Origin: Bacteriovorax stolpii | GTDB taxonomy: Bacteria; Bdellovibrionota; Bacteriovoracia; Bacteriovoracales; Bacteriovoracaceae | Length of the DNA: 12,080 nt | Assembly: GCA_945862475.1 (NCBI GenBank) | Contig: CAMAYW010000033.1 | Location: forward strand, 1 to 12,080 | Direction of reading: 5' to 3' | In this document: positions 6,117-12,080 of the stretch, in pieces | Layout: each line of letters begins with the position of its first letter | Numbering within the stretch: the stretch's first letter is position 1 | Translations under genes and position numbers: made by a program | Notes under the pieces: generated by a model | Database searches by the model: none | What the model saw: the letters and a program-made list of their open reading frames with translations, nothing else | What the model was told of the DNA's origin: nothing

Positions 6117-6168
6117 TCTTCATTTTAACCTCTGACTAGGTCTGAGTGGATGAAGAAAAACTTGCCGA

Positions 6169-7014
6169 TTATCGAGGAGCAAACCAACACCGAGGTCTTA
6201 ACCCTTTGATGTCCCCATTCTTTGCATGACAACTACCAGTCTTTTCATCGTCATTGTCAAATTCAAGCTTCTCAGAAACAGTGCAAATAGCTCCATTAAA
6301 GAAAGTATCAAGCCTACATTGAGCATAAGGATGCATGTAGTTTATGGAGCGAACGACAAGGTCATCCGGCGTTTCAAATTTAGGCTCTATTGAATCGTGG
6401 TCTAAGTCTTGAATCATGAGTGCAACTGATTTTCCAGCTAAACTCATCCTCATGCAAAGCGCCTGATCATTTTCTTGTGAAAAAGATTTTGCACATTCTT
6501 TTTTGACTAAATCTGGGATTTGAAGATTTCTAACGACCGTCGTGTTGTTGTCTTTCTCCCACAACCGGCGAAGACATTTCATAGTACCATAATAGTCGGC
6601 TTGTCCTTCAGCACTTGACCAACGATTCGTTGATTTTTTTGGATATCCACCAAGGTGATGACCTAATTCATGGCAAAGAACCAAATTAAGTCCATCAACA
6701 GTGATGGCCTTATGGCGAGCGAGACCTCCGTAGACTGTAATGAGCCAGTTGTCATCATCTCTTTCAGCATAAGCATTAACTGTATTTGAACTCCATGAAA
6801 TAATAATTTGAAGTTCTGCTCTGTGCTCTGAATCTACTACAGGCGCAAAAAACTTTTCAAAACTTTTTAAGGTTGATTTATATTGGGCCTCCGTCATGTC
6901 TCCAGCGAGTAAAGAATTGGGAGGAATTTGAAGATAATTGTTTTTTACAAAACCATCATCGCAAGCAAAAGAGGAGAGTGCGAAACATAAAATAAGAAGA
7001 TAAATTTTTTTCAT
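6169..7014 (-). CDS. Exported zinc metallopeptidase with HELGHH motif
   Basis: 281 aa. The signal peptide (MKKIYLLILCFALSSFA) ends before Cys18. HELGHH (115-120) followed by LGG gives two zinc ligands (His115, His119) and the catalytic Glu116. SSAEGQADYYGTMKCL (133-148) follows about 17 residues later; Glu136 or Asp140 would be the third ligand, as in gluzincin/M48-like layouts. Other conserved-looking parts are TVYGGLARH (93-101) just before the motif, and Cys at 114, 147, 174, 187, 233, 244, 263 and 275, pointing to a disulfide-rich exported protein. It is the first of three minus-strand genes; 52 nt separate it from the next, so an operon is likely. No Shine-Dalgarno is near its ATG (an AAAGG lies about 20 nt upstream). 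Peptidase activity is inferred from the motif; target proteins are unknown. Confidence 0.88.
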   Translation of the reverse strand: MKKIYLLILCFALSSFACDDGFVKNNYLQIPPNSLLAGDMTEAQYKSTLKSFEKFFAPVVDSEHRAELQIIISWSSNTVNAYAERDDDNWLITVYGGLARHKAITVDGLNLVLCHELGHHLGGYPKKSTNRWSSAEGQADYYGTMKCLRRLWEKDNNTTVVRNLQIPDLVKKECAKSFSQENDQALCMRMSLAGKSVALMIQDLDHDSIEPKFETPDDLVVRSINYMHPYAQCRLDTFFNGAICTVSEKLEFDNDDEKTGSCHAKNGDIKGLRPRCWFAPR

Positions 7015-7088
7015 TCTAAAACGCTAGCGCAATTCTTGCCTTTCTGTCTATGAGTGACGAGTCCTAAAAACCCTTGTAAACTAACCCC
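7015..7088. promoter_or_regulatory. Divergent promoter region with palindrome and possible leaderless start
   Basis: This 74-nt gap must drive both outward genes. It contains the perfect palindrome CGCTAGCG (7022-7029). For the plus gene, GTGACG (7054-7059), 17 nt, TAAACT (7077-7082) is a weak sigma70-like pair; its predicted start point falls at about the A of the ATG at 7089, which has no ribosome site. Nothing convincing is seen for the minus strand. Confidence 0.3.
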
Positions 7089-7883
7089 ATGAAAATATTT
7101 ATTTTATTGTTCCTTATCCCTCCCAGTCTTTTTGCTAACAGTTCGAGTTGTCCCTCTGGTACCTTATCCGTTGAATATTTTAGTGCCGTTACAAAGGGCC
7201 GTAAGGTCACCTGTGGTTTTATGAAAAATGGAGTGCTCATAAAGCATGGAAATGAATATTCATACGATAAAGACGGCGCACTTATGAAGACAGTCTCCTA
7301 CAATAATGGAGAGGAAAATCAACCACCGGCGCCCATTGTAGAACAACCTAAAGGACCTACTCCCCAGGAAATAGCGGAAGAAAAAAATGCAGTTGCCGTT
7401 TTACAGGAGCTTTTAAAAATTTTGGTCTTTGATAAGAATGGTATTAATAACGGTGCCTTCAAAGTTAAGACATGTGATCCAAAGCCTAAATCCTGGGCCG
7501 TTGCTGCTTTCACTGGAGCTTCGATTTCGAAAACATACGCTTTTAACGATCACTGCGATGTAACGGGAAATTTTACTGCGAGTTTCAAGGAACCCTTTGA
7601 AGTGCGTTTCAACTTAAGAAATTTACAAGACTACTCCTCTGCTCAAATGACCACCATGATGAAAGTGACTCACTCTTCAGAAAAAATTCGCTACAGATTT
7701 GAGGTTGTAAATGGTTCGATAACAGCTCCCTCAAAGTCCGTTTCTTTTAAAGTTGAACATGAAGTGGATATTGATCCCGTGACAGGAAGTGCCAAGCCAA
7801 CGACCCAAGATGGTAAAATCACTCTCACTAAAATTGGAAATAGGGCCATGAATGTTGTTCACCCCCTTATTTTCAAAGAATGA
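7089..7883 (+). CDS. Exported protein of unknown function, two-part layout
   Basis: 264 aa. The signal peptide (MKIFILLFLIPPSLFA) should be cut before NSSSC. The N-terminal part (17-75) has Cys21 and Cys42 and a KNGVLIKHGNEYSYDKDGAL segment (46-65) like the short beta hairpins of MORN-type or antitoxin-like sheet repeats. A Pro-rich hinge follows (78-92, PPAPIVEQPKGPTP). The C-terminal part (95-264) starts with a helix, carries Cys129 and Cys156, and continues as an alternating-strand, Thr/Ser/Val-rich domain that looks all-beta. No catalytic motif is visible and I recognise no family. The ATG has no Shine-Dalgarno, but the signal peptide fixes the start. It is followed after 69 nt by fabI on the same strand, which appears to have its own ribosome site and possibly its own promoter. 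Confidence 0.85.
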   Translation: MKIFILLFLIPPSLFANSSSCPSGTLSVEYFSAVTKGRKVTCGFMKNGVLIKHGNEYSYDKDGALMKTVSYNNGEENQPPAPIVEQPKGPTPQEIAEEKNAVAVLQELLKILVFDKNGINNGAFKVKTCDPKPKSWAVAAFTGASISKTYAFNDHCDVTGNFTASFKEPFEVRFNLRNLQDYSSAQMTTMMKVTHSSEKIRYRFEVVNGSITAPSKSVSFKVEHEVDIDPVTGSAKPTTQDGKITLTKIGNRAMNVVHPLIFKE

Positions 7884-7897
7884 CCCACTGCAAATTC

Positions 7898-7926
7898 TTG
7901 AAACCCTGATGTCCCTTGGGTAGTGT
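7898..7926 (+). promoter_or_regulatory. Weak candidate promoter for fabI
   Basis: TTGAAA (7898-7903), 17 nt, TAGTGT (7921-7926). The -35 is good and the -10 poor (3 of 6), though an alternative TGTAGT sits 3 nt further on. It is placed correctly for a 25-nt leader with GAGGGT ahead of the ATG at 7953. Confidence 0.35.
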
Positions 7927-7952
7927 AGTCTCACAAAAAAGTGAGGGTACTT

Positions 7953-8723
7953 ATGAAACTACTTGAAGGGAAAAAAGCTCTTATCCTAGGACTTGCGAAC
8001 GATCGCTCTATTGCCTGGGGAATCACTAAAGCTTTCAAAGAACAAGGGGCTTCCATCGCTCTTTCCTATATGAACGATGCGATTAAAAAACGCGTTGAAC
8101 CATTAGCAGCTGAAATTGGTGCTGATTTTATTTTTGAAATGGATGTCACAAATGATGCTCACTATCCAGCGATGAAAGAAACAGTTCAAAAGAATTGGGG
8201 AAAATTCGATATCATTGTTCACTCACTTGCCTTTGCTGATAAAGAAGATCTTTCACGTGAATTTCTTCACACCAGTCGTAAAGGCTTTGCGATGGCCTGT
8301 GATATTTCAGCTTTCTCACTTGTTGGAATAACGGATTCACTTCATGAATTATTGAACGATAATGGTTCTATTATCAGTATGACTTATTACGGATCTCAAA
8401 AAGTGGTTAAAAACTATAACGTCATGGGTGTAGCGAAGGCTGCGCTTGAGGCATCCACTCGTTACCTCGCTTACGATCTAGGTCCTCGTGGAATCAAGGT
8501 GAACTGTATCTCAGCTGGTCCCATTAAAACGCTCGCAGCTTCTGGGATTGCTGGCTTTAGAACACTCCTTTCTCAAGTGGAAGAAATCTCTCCTATGAAA
8601 AAGAACGTCACACCTGAGGATTGCGGAGGAGCAGCTGTTTACCTTGCCTCTTCTCTATCTGGAGGAGTAACTGGACAAGTTCTTTATGTGGATTCAGGAT
8701 TAAATATACTTGGCGGTTTCTAA
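7953..8723 (+). CDS. fabI: Enoyl-[acyl-carrier-protein] reductase (NADH)
   Basis: 256 aa, close to the usual ~260. It catalyses the last reductive step of each fatty-acid elongation cycle (trans-2-enoyl-ACP to acyl-ACP, using NADH) in the cytoplasm. The start is the ATG at 7953 because GAGGGT sits about 6 nt upstream; a GTG at 7941 is part of that site's surroundings and would add only four residues. FabI hallmarks: the cofactor loop GLANDRSIAWGI (13-24), VHSLAFA (89-95), and the active-site Tyr145/146 and Tyr155-x6-Lys162 in NYNVMGVAKAALEASTRY. NCISAGPIKTLAASGI (184-199) is the substrate-binding loop. Ala93 replaces the Gly93 of E. coli, as in several other FabI proteins, so it says nothing by itself about triclosan. 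Its TAA abuts the ATG of the DUF309 gene. Confidence 0.97.
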   Translation: MKLLEGKKALILGLANDRSIAWGITKAFKEQGASIALSYMNDAIKKRVEPLAAEIGADFIFEMDVTNDAHYPAMKETVQKNWGKFDIIVHSLAFADKEDLSREFLHTSRKGFAMACDISAFSLVGITDSLHELLNDNGSIISMTYYGSQKVVKNYNVMGVAKAALEASTRYLAYDLGPRGIKVNCISAGPIKTLAASGIAGFRTLLSQVEEISPMKKNVTPEDCGGAAVYLASSLSGGVTGQVLYVDSGLNILGGF

Positions 8724-9116
8724 ATGTTTGATCGAGAGCATTTAGAAAAAATGCATGAGGGTATTAAGCTTTTTAACGAGCAAAAATACTGGGAATGTCA
8801 TGAAGCTCTCGAAGATGTATGGATGGAGGATCGCCAGGATCCGATTCGAAATATTTACTGGGCGGTCATTCAAGTGGCCGCCGCCTGCATCCATTATCGA
8901 AACGAAAATCTTATTGGATGCCAGGGGATGATCACGAAGGCGAGAGAAAAATTTAAGCGCTGTAGAGATCTTCATCTTTTAAGTGACTTGGCCTTTAGGA
9001 CACTCGATTGGGAGGAACTTGAGGCGATTGTGGCAAAAATTCCTCAAGGTGAAGAGTCCAAATTGTCAGACTTTAAGGACCTTTTTGAATTTAGGTTCAA
9101 GTCTTTTCCAACTTAA
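8724..9116 (+). CDS. DUF309-family protein
   Basis: 130 aa. The HEALEDVW core (26-33) in KYWECHEALEDVW, preceded by GIKLFNEQ and followed by IYWAVIQVAAACIHYRNEN (44-62), matches the small all-helical DUF309 family, whose hallmark is the H-E-x-L-E-x-x-W signature. The biochemical function of that family is not established, to my knowledge. There is no signal peptide, so it is cytoplasmic. The ATG follows the fabI stop with no gap, and the only ribosome site is a GGCGG at the end of fabI, so it is co-transcribed and translationally coupled. This suggests a role linked to fatty-acid synthesis or simply shared expression. The gap of 62 nt to exbB contains a separate promoter, which ends this unit. 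Confidence 0.88.
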   Translation: MFDREHLEKMHEGIKLFNEQKYWECHEALEDVWMEDRQDPIRNIYWAVIQVAAACIHYRNENLIGCQGMITKAREKFKRCRDLHLLSDLAFRTLDWEELEAIVAKIPQGEESKLSDFKDLFEFRFKSFPT

Positions 9117-9122
9117 ATCATA

Positions 9123-9151
9123 CTGACAGACAATGTGCTCAATTCTAAGAT
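9123..9151 (+). promoter_or_regulatory. Sigma70-like promoter of the exbB-exbD-tonB-receptor operon
   Basis: CTGACA (9123-9128, 5 of 6 to consensus), exactly 17 nt, TAAGAT (9146-9151, 4 of 6). It sits in the only gap before exbB and would start transcription near 9158, leaving a short leader with AGGGAG before the ATG at 9179. I see no obvious Fur-box palindrome over it. Confidence 0.55.
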
Positions 9152-9178
9152 TTTTAAAGATTTAATAGGGAGAAATTT

Positions 9179-9745
9179 ATGCTTTGGTTAACAGTGGTTG
9201 AATGGTCGGCACGTCTCATTTTATTACTTCTTATCTTTCTTTCCATTTGGTCCGTAAAAATCATGCTTGATCGACGTCGCTTTTTTAAAGAGTTCATCTT
9301 CCCAGTTGATGAACTTCGTCAAAAGATAAAAAGTAAAAATTTTCATTTCCCTACCAATCACTTTTTTGGAGAGTTTTTTAATGATTTAAAAAATCTAAAA
9401 AGTTCAGAAAATATTGATAAGGCCTTTGACGCTTTTAGTTTTGAAAAAAGAAAAGAATTAGAAAAAGGTCTTCCCATTTTAGGAACGCTTGGATCAACCA
9501 CTCCTTTTGTTGGACTCTTAGGAACGATTCTAGGGATTATTGTGAGTTTTGGTGAGTTGTCCCGAGGAACGGGAAGTACCAATACTGTTATGTTTTCCCT
9601 CGCTGAAGCGTTGATTTTAACCGCCGTGGGTCTAGTGGTCGCGATTCCTGCTGTTGTGGGATACAACTATTTTGGACGTAAGGTAAAACTTATCCTTGCA
9701 GATGCTCAAAGTCTTAAGGACCTCTACATTGCCTACAAGGATTAA
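9179..9745 (+). CDS. exbB: ExbB/TolQ/MotA-family proton channel subunit
   Basis: 188 aa with three membrane segments (about 9-29, 105-125 and 140-164). The hallmark LPILGTLGSTTPFVGLLGTILGII (98-121) and the third helix SLAEALILTAVGLVVAIPAVVGYN (140-163) are typical ExbB/TolQ. With ExbD it forms the proton-driven inner-membrane motor that powers TonB. It is shorter than E. coli ExbB (244 aa), mainly in the N-terminal and cytoplasmic loop parts, which is common outside Enterobacteria. TolQ is the main alternative, but the following tonB and receptor genes favour ExbB. A good AGGGAG precedes the ATG. exbD follows after 3 nt. Confidence 0.93.
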   Translation: MLWLTVVEWSARLILLLLIFLSIWSVKIMLDRRRFFKEFIFPVDELRQKIKSKNFHFPTNHFFGEFFNDLKNLKSSENIDKAFDAFSFEKRKELEKGLPILGTLGSTTPFVGLLGTILGIIVSFGELSRGTGSTNTVMFSLAEALILTAVGLVVAIPAVVGYNYFGRKVKLILADAQSLKDLYIAYKD

Positions 9746-9748
9746 ATT

Positions 9749-10168
9749 ATGGCTGGAAAATTTGATCTCGATGATGAGGGCATTAACGATATAAATATCA
9801 CTCCGTTTGTGGACGTCGTTCTCGTTTTATTGGTGATCTTTATGGTGACGGCTCCGGTGATGCTGAAAGAAAGCCTGAAAGTAAATCTCCCCAAAACTCT
9901 CACCTCGGATATTACAACGAAGGCCACAACTATTGGAGTGGCGATCACGAAAGAGGGCCAGATCGTTTTGAGTGGAAAACTTTTATCTGAGGAAGGTCTC
10001 GTCGATGAACTAAAAAAAATTTCTAATTCAGCACCGGAGACTAATTTTCTTATCAGTGCTGATACTGATTCACGGCACGGTGATGTCGTGAAGTTTATTG
10101 ATCTATTAAAGCGCAACAACCTAAATCGTTTTGCTCTTCAAGTTGAGAAGATCAAGGATCGACAATAA
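9749..10168 (+). CDS. exbD: ExbD/TolR-family biopolymer transport protein
   Basis: 139 aa, close to E. coli ExbD (141). The short cytoplasmic N-terminus is followed by one membrane helix with INITPFVDVVLVLLVIFMVT (15-34). Asp22 corresponds to the essential intramembrane Asp25 of E. coli ExbD, the proton-binding residue. The C-terminal periplasmic domain (about 45-139) carries the usual GVAITKEGQIVLSG and the ISADTDSRHGDVVKFIDLL segment. It starts 3 nt after exbB and ends directly against the tonB ATG, so the three genes form one transcript. TolR is the alternative and is disfavoured by the context. Confidence 0.94.
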   Translation: MAGKFDLDDEGINDINITPFVDVVLVLLVIFMVTAPVMLKESLKVNLPKTLTSDITTKATTIGVAITKEGQIVLSGKLLSEEGLVDELKKISNSAPETNFLISADTDSRHGDVVKFIDLLKRNNLNRFALQVEKIKDRQ

Positions 10169-10828
10169 ATGGGAAATGTTTTGAATCGATCATGGACCTT
10201 ATCTATCTTTTTGCATTTGGCATTTGTGGTCGCTTTTTTTCTTGTTACTAAAATTAAAATTTCTGAAAAAGAAACATTTGAAATTCCCATCGTCGTAAAT
10301 GAACCCAAACAAATTCAAAATATTACTGAGGTGACTGAAAAGCCTAAAGTCGTTTTGAAATCAGTAAATGAGCCTCTTCCAGATTCAAAACCCGTTCGTG
10401 AAGTCTTTGGGGCGTCCAGATCCTCTTACACGGATGCTACTTTAGGAAGTGAAGGGGTGGAGGCGAAAAAGGGGAATACGCTAGCAAAGGAAACTGATAA
10501 AACGACACTTCTAGATTCTGATGCTGACTCCCTTCCGACTCCGACTGAAGAATATCTAGTGTCTGAAATGCCGAGAGTTCTTTCTGAGGTAAGACCAACT
10601 TATCCCAAAGAGGCGAAAGAAAGAGAGCTCGAAGGAACAGTGGTGCTAGATGTTCTCATTGATGATCAGGGGAAAGTGAGACAAGTTTCTGTCATTGAAG
10701 GTGAGAGTCTTTTTCGAAATGAGGCGATAGTGGCGATGAAGAAATTTTTATTTAAACCCGCTAAAGTTGAAGGCCGATCTGTCGCAGTTAGAATTCGTTA
10801 TTCATTAAAGTTTTTATTGGAGTACTGA
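10169..10828 (+). CDS. tonB: TonB energy transducer
   Basis: 219 aa. The N-terminal membrane helix (about 9-27) carries SIFLH (12-16), matching the SxxxH motif that TonB needs to couple to ExbBD. The periplasmic linker (30-130) is Lys/Glu/Ser-rich with few Pro, not the long EP/KP repeats of E. coli TonB. The C-terminal TonB domain (about 131-219) has RPTYPKEAKERELEGTVVLD (142-161), VLIDDQGKV and the EAIVAMKKFLFKPAKVEGR helix-strand end. It transmits the proton-motive force to outer-membrane receptors. An AAGGA lies about 10 nt before the ATG, which abuts the exbD stop. Its TGA overlaps the receptor start (ATGA), arguing that this TonB is dedicated to that receptor. Confidence 0.95.
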   Translation: MGNVLNRSWTLSIFLHLAFVVAFFLVTKIKISEKETFEIPIVVNEPKQIQNITEVTEKPKVVLKSVNEPLPDSKPVREVFGASRSSYTDATLGSEGVEAKKGNTLAKETDKTTLLDSDADSLPTPTEEYLVSEMPRVLSEVRPTYPKEAKERELEGTVVLDVLIDDQGKVRQVSVIEGESLFRNEAIVAMKKFLFKPAKVEGRSVAVRIRYSLKFLLEY

Positions 10829-12080
10829 TGATTCAGTTTTTGATATTTTTATTTTCTTTTACGACCTTCGCAGAGATTCAAATCCAGGGAAAACTCTTAG
10901 AAAGAGGAACAAGAAAACCTCTAAAAGACGTTAATTTATTTCTTCTCCCCCATAAATTGAAGGTCACCTCTTTAGAGAATGGGGAGTTTAAATTTGACAA
11001 TGTTCCTGATGGGGAGTGCGAACTTATCATTAACCTAACGGGCTATCAGAAATTTTCTAAGCTTAATATTTGCAATCAATCTCAAACACTTAATGTGTAT
11101 CTCGAGAAAGTTTCTTATACGAGTTTTGAAACAACAGTCACAAGTAAAGTTGTTAAACGTGACGATCAGGCGCAGACACTGACCCAAGAAGAATTTATTA
11201 AAGCGCCTGGCTCTTTTGGTGGAGATCCTGTGAGGGCCGCTCAAAATCTTCCTGGTGTAGCAACTAATGGTGCCTCTGCGCAGATTATTGTTCAAGGAGC
11301 AAGCCCTGATGATACGGGTTATCTCATCAACGGACACCGCGTTCCGATTGTCTTTCACTTCGGTGGGCTCTCCAGTGTCATTATTCCAGAAGCTGTGGAG
11401 AGAGTGGATCTTTTACCAGCGGGATATGGGCCTGAGTACTCTCGAGCGATCGGGGGGATAATTGGACTCACCACAAAGTCTCCTAAAGAGGATCGACTTC
11501 ATGCTATGGCCTATGTGGACCTTCTTAATACCGGTGGTCTTGTGGAAGGGCCGATTGATGAGAAGTCTTCTTTTCTTGTTGGTGGTCGTTATAGTTATAT
11601 TGGTCAGGTCTTGAAGGCTGTTGCAAAAGAGAATGAAGATCTCGAACTTACGGCCGCACCTACTTATTATGATCTCACAGGAATTTATCGACGAAAAATG
11701 GATGAAAAAAATGATTTCAAATCCACCTTTATTTTTAGTCGCGATGAACTTGAATTAGTTTTCAATAAGGCCCCAGCGAATGACCCAGGTCTTCGGGGAG
11801 ATTTTTATAATCGGACGGAATTTTTTCGCTTTATCCCGCAAATAACGACAAGAATTAATGAAAAAACACGTCTTGAGAATTCTCTTTCAATCGGACGAGA
11901 TAACTTACTTGTGAATATCTCCGGTCGCTACCTTGAGGTACAAAGTGATGTGATTTCTCAGCGCTCTGAAATTCAAAATGAATGGTCCGAGACCTATAAA
12001 ACCTATCTCGGTTTAGATAATAGTTTTGACTATAGTAAAGTCAGAATTAATCTTCCTAACCGTTACACTGTTGGTGGGGT
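10828..12080 (+). CDS. TonB-dependent outer-membrane receptor (N-terminal part, runs off right edge)
   Basis: 417 codons are visible and still open. The signal peptide (MIQFLIFLFSFTTFA) precedes a carboxypeptidase-regulatory-like beta domain (16-94: LLERGTRKPLKDVNLFLL, NGEFKFDNVPDG, LTGYQKF). ETTVTSKV (101-108) looks like a TonB box. The plug follows (about 115-220: DPVRAAQNLPGV, IIVQGASPDDTGYLINGHRV, IPEAVERVDLLPAGYGPEYSRAIGGIIGL), with its typical Gly-rich end. From about 225 alternating polar/aromatic strands begin the barrel. The layout (regulatory domain plus plug plus barrel) is that of SusC-like and Oar-like receptors; the substrate is not visible. The ATG overlaps the tonB TGA by one base. 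With exbB, exbD and tonB it forms a complete transport unit. Confidence 0.93.
   Translation, partial: MIQFLIFLFSFTTFAEIQIQGKLLERGTRKPLKDVNLFLLPHKLKVTSLENGEFKFDNVPDGECELIINLTGYQKFSKLNICNQSQTLNVYLEKVSYTSFETTVTSKVVKRDDQAQTLTQEEFIKAPGSFGGDPVRAAQNLPGVATNGASAQIIVQGASPDDTGYLINGHRVPIVFHFGGLSSVIIPEAVERVDLLPAGYGPEYSRAIGGIIGLTTKSPKEDRLHAMAYVDLLNTGGLVEGPIDEKSSFLVGGRYSYIGQVLKAVAKENEDLELTAAPTYYDLTGIYRRKMDEKNDFKSTFIFSRDELELVFNKAPANDPGLRGDFYNRTEFFRFIPQITTRINEKTRLENSLSIGRDNLLVNISGRYLEVQSDVISQRSEIQNEWSETYKTYLGLDNSFDYSKVRINLPNRYTVGG

Noticed and set aside
8217..8238. Ala at the FabI position of E. coli Gly93 as a triclosan-resistance change
   Set aside because: Ala occurs naturally here in susceptible FabI proteins of other bacteria, so resistance cannot be claimed.
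9358..10119. Minus-strand frames of 102 and 125 codons over exbB/exbD
   Set aside because: Antisense shadows of clearly recognised genes; Ser/Thr/Pro-rich composition.
11035..11461. Frames of 107 (minus) and 64 (plus) codons within the receptor
   Set aside because: The receptor reading frame is continuous with domain evidence; these are shadows.
1..12080. CRISPR arrays, tRNA genes, insertion sequences, prophage
   Set aside because: No regularly spaced repeats, cloverleaf-like stretches, transposase or phage motifs were seen.

Overview
The window looks like chromosomal DNA of a low-GC Gram-negative bacterium. My best guess is the Bdellovibrionota (Bacteriovorax/Peredibacter-like predators). 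This is inferred, not proven, from an ExbB-ExbD-TonB-receptor operon, a Blc-type lipocalin, FabI, two exported HExxH proteins and a dense run of exported orphan proteins. No tRNA, rRNA, CRISPR array, transposase or phage gene is visible.

Layout. (1) 1-144: the start of a minus-strand gene that runs off the left edge. (2) 145-400: a divergent intergenic region with a dyad and a short AAAAGGT/ACCTTTT hairpin. (3) 401-3031: a tight plus-strand operon of three exported proteins: an orphan Cys-rich protein with a calcium-loop-like motif, a DUF1524-type HNH nuclease and a HExxH zincin-like protein. (4) 3028-3930: two minus-strand genes, a small protein with a basic tail and a Blc lipocalin, separated by a 15-bp-stem hairpin. 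(5) 4028-4642: an SGNH hydrolase. (6) 4639-7014: three minus-strand genes for exported proteins, a HELGHH peptidase followed by an overlapping pair with polymorphic-toxin-like features. (7) 7089-7883: an exported orphan. (8) 7953-9116: fabI with a directly abutting DUF309 gene. (9) 9179 to the right edge: exbB, exbD, tonB and the first 417 codons of a TonB-dependent receptor, behind a good sigma70-like promoter.

How it fits together. Eight of the ten genes between 401 and 7883 start with a signal peptide. They include a nuclease, two predicted metallopeptidases and a lipid-binding lipocalin, so this half reads as an export island suited to macromolecule degradation or cell-envelope work. The right half is housekeeping lipid synthesis followed by a self-contained energised outer-membrane transport system, with inner-membrane motor (ExbBD), transducer (TonB) and outer-membrane gate in one operon. 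Three hairpins of one shape (AAAAGGT, 7 nt, ACCTTTT) lie within 3.1 kb; they may belong to a REP-like dispersed repeat family. Convergent genes twice share their stop codons in 4-nt overlaps, so the gene packing is extremely compact.
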